Origin: Thaumasiovibrio occultus
GTDB lineage: Bacteria > Pseudomonadota > Gammaproteobacteria > Enterobacterales > Vibrionaceae
Reading direction: 5' to 3'
Length of the DNA: 64,000 bases
Assembly: GCA_019703815.1 (NCBI GenBank)
Contig: AP023052.1
Span: forward strand, 2,108,001-2,172,000
Below the pieces are notes generated by a model. It was not told where the DNA came from and did no database searches. It saw only the letters and a program-made list of their open reading frames with translations. Both the position numbers and the translations under genes were made by a program. The stretch's first letter is position 1; each line of letters starts with the position of its first letter. Shown here piece after piece: positions 60,506 through 64,000 of this stretch.

Positions 60506-63500
60506 TGTCCCTCATGACTGGTTTGTTTGGCTTGCATCGCGTTCTGCTCAGCGATATCTGCCGCATTCTTTTGCTGTTCGGCATACTCACGCATGCGCTC
60601 GGCGAGCGCGTGGCAATAGTGAACCGCCATTTTCTCGATCCAAGGTTCGAGGCTCGCCATCGCTTCTTGGTTTTGCAGCTGTTGATCGTAAATCCACACC
60701 GTGATCGCAAATGCATGGTTATCCACCACGTTACGGCGCGCGAGCGCTTGCTTGTAATCGGTCAAACGTTTGTGCGCGAGCAATATCGCCAGTGCTTCAT
60801 CGTCGTAATCACAGAAAATAGTACGCATGCTTTTCAGCAGCGGATCGAGCAGTTTCTTATCTCGGGTTTGCATCGCTTTGCGCACCAGATGGCTTTGCGC
60901 ATCGCTGCCGTCTAGCGGCTCGCCGTGGATCTTTTCCACTTCAGCACAGATCTGGCTGAGGAAACCGTAACGTGCCACCAGCGCCATACACAGCGGGGTA
61001 TCCGTTTCGCCATACGCCGGAATGTCGCCTTCTGCGATAAACGTCTGCGTTTGCCACGCTTGCGAGATCTCATCGAGCTGCTGCGCCACTTGCCAGCTTG
61101 CGAGCTCTTCCAGTGCGGCTTTGCGATCCAGCGATTGACTCAACGCCGATAAGGTTTGCGTTTGGTAGAACGCTTCCGGCACCATGTAAACAAAGTCACT
61201 CAGTGCCGCCGGCCAGTTATCAAGCAACGATTGCGCCAGCGCAGATTGCGTATGGCGAACGTGATCTTGTAACAACAGCTGCAAAGCAGTCGCCATACCG
61301 TCACTCAGGCTCGTTTGATCAAAGGTTTGAATACGCACCGACTCTTGGTTACACGATGGCGCGAATTGACCGCTTGGATCATATTGGAACGCGACCCCAC
61401 CCGACATACCGTTACCAAAGCCGTGACCGTAACCACCAAGGTTAACGATGCTACCGCCGGTCATATATTCACAACAAAAATCACCGACGCCTTCTACAAC
61501 GGCAACGGCGCCAGAGTTACGCACCCCGAAACGGTCGCCCGCGCTCCCGTTGACATAAAGCTGACCACCGGTGGCGCCAAACAGCGCGAAGTTACCGACC
61601 AAGACATTCTCTTGCTCACCCCCCCCGGGGTTTTGCACCGCAATAATACCGCCGCTGGCCCCTTTACCGACGCCGTCGTTACAGGTGCCCAAATGGCGTA
61701 AATGCATCCCGCTGTTAATGAACGCGCCGTAGCTCTGCCCCGCCGAGACCGTGGTCTCAATCGACAAGGTTTCTGGCGCGAGAACGCGACGGCCATTAGG
61801 TAGTTGATGTACCGCTGGGTGATTAGCAATATCGGCTGCTGACAACAAATTCGCTGCCGCCACTTTTTTCGGCATCAACGCCAGCTGATCATCACTGAGC
61901 TGGTAGTTAAGCACGCGCTCGATATCAATCGCGAGCTGCGCCCCGACAGACTTATTACAGTTATTGAGCGGATAGCCCGATAGCGCGAGTTGGCTCTGCT
62001 GGCCTTGCAACAGCTTGGCATCAACATGGGTCAACATATCGCTGTCGGGGTCAAAGTTTGCTTCCAAGTAAATTGGCTTGTCGATTTTGATCTCAGGGAC
62101 ATAGCGCAGCAGTCCACGGAAATCGAGTTGGCCGACAATCGCCGCATGGTGCGCCAAATGCAACAGATGGGTCTGGCCACGAATTTCCGCCAGTGAGCGA
62201 TAACCCAGCTGCGCTAAAATCTCACGGACTTCATGCGCCAGGTTGATAAAGTACTGCGCCAACGCTCGCGCATCCCCCTGATACATTTCCGGGTTAGTCG
62301 TGATCCCCGCTGGGCACTTCACGTTACAGTTCTTAGCCATCACACATTTGAGCATCATCAGTGCGGTAGTACCAAACTCGAACGAATCACCGCCCATAAT
62401 GGCCGATTTCACAACATCCAAGCCGGTTTGGTGGGCGTTAGAACAACGCAAAATGACTTTATCGCGTAGCCCGTTTTCACTGAGGGCTTGGTGTACTTCA
62501 GCAATACCCAACTCAGCCGCACGACCGGTGTGTTTCAAACTGGTGACGGCCGCAGCCCCCGTACCACCGGTGTTACCCGCGACGTTAATCACATCCGCGC
62601 CCGCTTTCGCCACACCCACGGCAATGGTGCCAATCCCTTCAGACGACACCAGTTTGACGATCACGCGAACACGGGCTGACTTCGCGTCGTGGATCAGCTG
62701 TGCCAAGTCTTCAATCGAATAGGTATCGTGGTGCGGAGGCGGACTCACCAGTTCAATCCCCGGCGTACCCCCACGGGCAGCGGCGATCTCAACGGTGACT
62801 TTGGCTGACGGTAATTGCCCCCCCTCACCCGGTTTCGCCCCTTGCGCGAGCTTGATTTCAATCTCTTCCAGATTCGGATCCGCCAGATACCCGGTCCACA
62901 CTCCAAAACGGCCCGACGCAAACTGCTTTATCTTGCTCGATTTGATGGTGTTGTAGCGGCTTGCGTGCTCACCACCTTCACCGGAGTTACTCATGGCCCC
63001 TGCCATGTTAGTCCCTTGCGCTACCGCTTCGTGGGCATTGGCATTCAATGCGCCATGACTCATCGCGCCCGAGGCTAGGCTGGCGGTGATCTCATGTGCC
63101 GGTGCCACCTCCGCCAGCGCAATAGGGTCGCGCGCTTCATCCATCAAGTTCAGAAACGCCGCCAATTTAGCATTGGCTTTCACTTGAATGTGCGCGCCGC
63201 TGTCTTGCCACTTCGACGGACCAAAACACTGCTCGAACGCCGCAATCAGCGCCGCGTGACGGTGCGGGTTATCTTTTAAACTCAGCTCGTAGGTGTCGTT
63301 GTTGATCCGCGCCGTTTCAATACCGACGTACAAATAACAGCCGTTACCGTACCATTGGTAGGCTTGCAACGCGGCGACAAAATCGCTTTGGCTGTCACAT
63401 TGATTGAGATCGACCGGCAAACACATAACATCACGCAATGCCGCCGGACGCGCCGCACGCTCTTGGTAGAGGCTTTCTGCGAACTGGCGATACGCTGGCG

Positions 63501-64000
63501 TGACGTCAAATGCATCAATTTGTGCTGGTGTACGCGCTTCATAGCTAAAGTCGAGATACGCGAGATCTTGTGGATTCGGCTCGGCAGCCTCTTGCACCGT
63601 TTCGGCATCGATTTGGCTGTCTATTGCCCACGCCACATCCTCTTCGGTCATATTGAGGTACTCACGCACCGCCGTATTACCAAAGCTGTGACCCGCGCCT
63701 TCTTGACGCTCTTTAAACAGACCCAACAGAGGAATTTGGTTCTCGCCGTTGATCCGCAGGGCCTTGTAATGCCAATGCGCCGCACTGTAAGCAATGTTGG
63801 CAAACGTCGCACCACCGACTGGCGAGGCAATGTTCGGGAAATAACGGGTCAGATTGGCATCTTGGGTATTGAGGAAGTTGGACTCAAAGAACTCACCACC
63901 GATATAACTCTCAGCCGTACACAGACCGAACTTACCCATGGTCTTCATCAGCGATTTATGCACCGCTTTTTTGTATGACTTAAGTCCGCTTTCTAGCGCA
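60502..64000 (-). CDS. Glutamate-synthase-like large subunit, C-terminal part (gene runs off the right edge)
   Basis: At least 1165 residues; the frame is open to base 64000, so the start and any glutaminase domain lie outside. Numbering from the GTG at 63963: end of the GltB central domain 1-110 (KFGLCTAESYIGGEFFESN), an unusual inserted part about 185-275, the FMN domain 280-600 (SNSGEGGE, SPPPHHDTYSIEDL, NTGGTGAAAVTSLKH), and 3Fe-4S cysteines 540, 546, 550 with C-x5-C-x3-C spacing. The GXGXG helix domain follows at about 735-870, then a 220-residue extension beyond the usual GltB end. No gltD follows; a diflavin reductase does. Glutamate synthase activity is inferred, not shown. Confidence 0.88.
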   Translation of the reverse strand, partial: ALESGLKSYKKAVHKSLMKTMGKFGLCTAESYIGGEFFESNFLNTQDANLTRYFPNIASPVGGATFANIAYSAAHWHYKALRINGENQIPLLGLFKERQEGAGHSFGNTAVREYLNMTEEDVAWAIDSQIDAETVQEAAEPNPQDLAYLDFSYEARTPAQIDAFDVTPAYRQFAESLYQERAARPAALRDVMCLPVDLNQCDSQSDFVAALQAYQWYGNGCYLYVGIETARINNDTYELSLKDNPHRHAALIAAFEQCFGPSKWQDSGAHIQVKANAKLAAFLNLMDEARDPIALAEVAPAHEITASLASGAMSHGALNANAHEAVAQGTNMAGAMSNSGEGGEHASRYNTIKSSKIKQFASGRFGVWTGYLADPNLEEIEIKLAQGAKPGEGGQLPSAKVTVEIAAARGGTPGIELVSPPPHHDTYSIEDLAQLIHDAKSARVRVIVKLVSSEGIGTIAVGVAKAGADVINVAGNTGGTGAAAVTSLKHTGRAAELGIAEVHQALSENGLRDKVILRCSNAHQTGLDVVKSAIMGGDSFEFGTTALMMLKCVMAKNCNVKCPAGITTNPEMYQGDARALAQYFINLAHEVREILAQLGYRSLAEIRGQTHLLHLAHHAAIVGQLDFRGLLRYVPEIKIDKPIYLEANFDPDSDMLTHVDAKLLQGQQSQLALSGYPLNNCNKSVGAQLAIDIERVLNYQLSDDQLALMPKKVAAANLLSAADIANHPAVHQLPNGRRVLAPETLSIETTVSAGQSYGAFINSGMHLRHLGTCNDGVGKGASGGIIAVQNPGGGEQENVLVGNFALFGATGGQLYVNGSAGDRFGVRNSGAVAVVEGVGDFCCEYMTGGSIVNLGGYGHGFGNGMSGGVAFQYDPSGQFAPSCNQESVRIQTFDQTSLSDGMATALQLLLQDHVRHTQSALAQSLLDNWPAALSDFVYMVPEAFYQTQTLSALSQSLDRKAALEELASWQVAQQLDEISQAWQTQTFIAEGDIPAYGETDTPLCMALVARYGFLSQICAEVEKIHGEPLDGSDAQSHLVRKAMQTRDKKLLDPLLKSMRTIFCDYDDEALAILLAHKRLTDYKQALARRNVVDNHAFAITVWIYDQQLQNQEAMASLEPWIEKMAVHYCHALAERMREYAEQQKNAADIAEQNAMQAKQTSHEGQ

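Overview
The window reads as a contiguous piece of a gammaproteobacterial chromosome, most likely from the family Vibrionaceae. The pointers are a toxR-toxS pair divergent from htpG, an OmpU-like porin, a nagE that lacks its EIIA domain, and conserved blocks shared with Vibrio and E. coli (apbC/metG, mepM-znuABC, sdhCDAB-sucABCD/gltA, pgm-seqA-ybfF-fldA-fur-glnS-nag, gsk-hemH-adk-htpG, dnaX-ybaB-recR). Base composition looks close to 50% GC by eye, higher than V. cholerae. A genus such as Salinivibrio or Grimontia is possible, but the sequence alone does not settle it. No rRNA, tRNA, insertion sequence, prophage or CRISPR array is visible.

Layout. 1-4.6 kb: asmA (partial), udk, apbC and metG. 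4.7-9 kb: a small Cys-rich protein, a murein endopeptidase and the zinc importer znuA/znuCB with a Zur-like site. 9.2-20.4 kb: the TCA block sucDCBA-sdhBADC on the minus strand, divergent from gltA. 20.5-29.5 kb: ybgI, ybfA, a DUF1853 gene behind an octanucleotide repeat, pgm, seqA, ybfF, DUF2788, fldA, fur, glnS. 29.6-34.9 kb: N-acetylglucosamine uptake and catabolism (nagE, nagBAC) with NagC-like and CRP-like sites, and a possible small RNA beside nagE. 35-42.7 kb: cation/proton antiporter, asnB, outer-membrane barrel, gsk, hemH, adk. 42.8-50.3 kb: htpG, toxRS, recR, ybaB, dnaX, apt. 50.6-58.5 kb: DksA-type zinc finger, DUF2057, porin, dinG, priC, ybaM/rsmS, a tiny membrane ORF, a GGDEF protein and a Fur-box-preceded Cys-rich orphan. 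58.7-64 kb: an unusual two-gene operon.

The most novel item is the right-hand operon. A glutamate-synthase-like large subunit, with an extra internal segment and a C-terminal extension of about 220 residues, overlaps by four bases a CysJ-like NADPH-FAD-FMN diflavin reductase. This suggests a GOGAT-type enzyme fed by a diflavin reductase rather than by GltD. The second is dnaX. A 33-unit tandem repeat lies in the domain III-IV linker, one unit is 10 bp instead of 9 and breaks the frame, and the classical A AAA AAG frameshift signal lies further downstream. Other points of interest are the octamer repeat before the DUF1853 gene, a palindromic intergenic element near 51.1 kb, and small genes below usual calling thresholds (57-residue ybaM/rsmS and a 22-residue membrane peptide).
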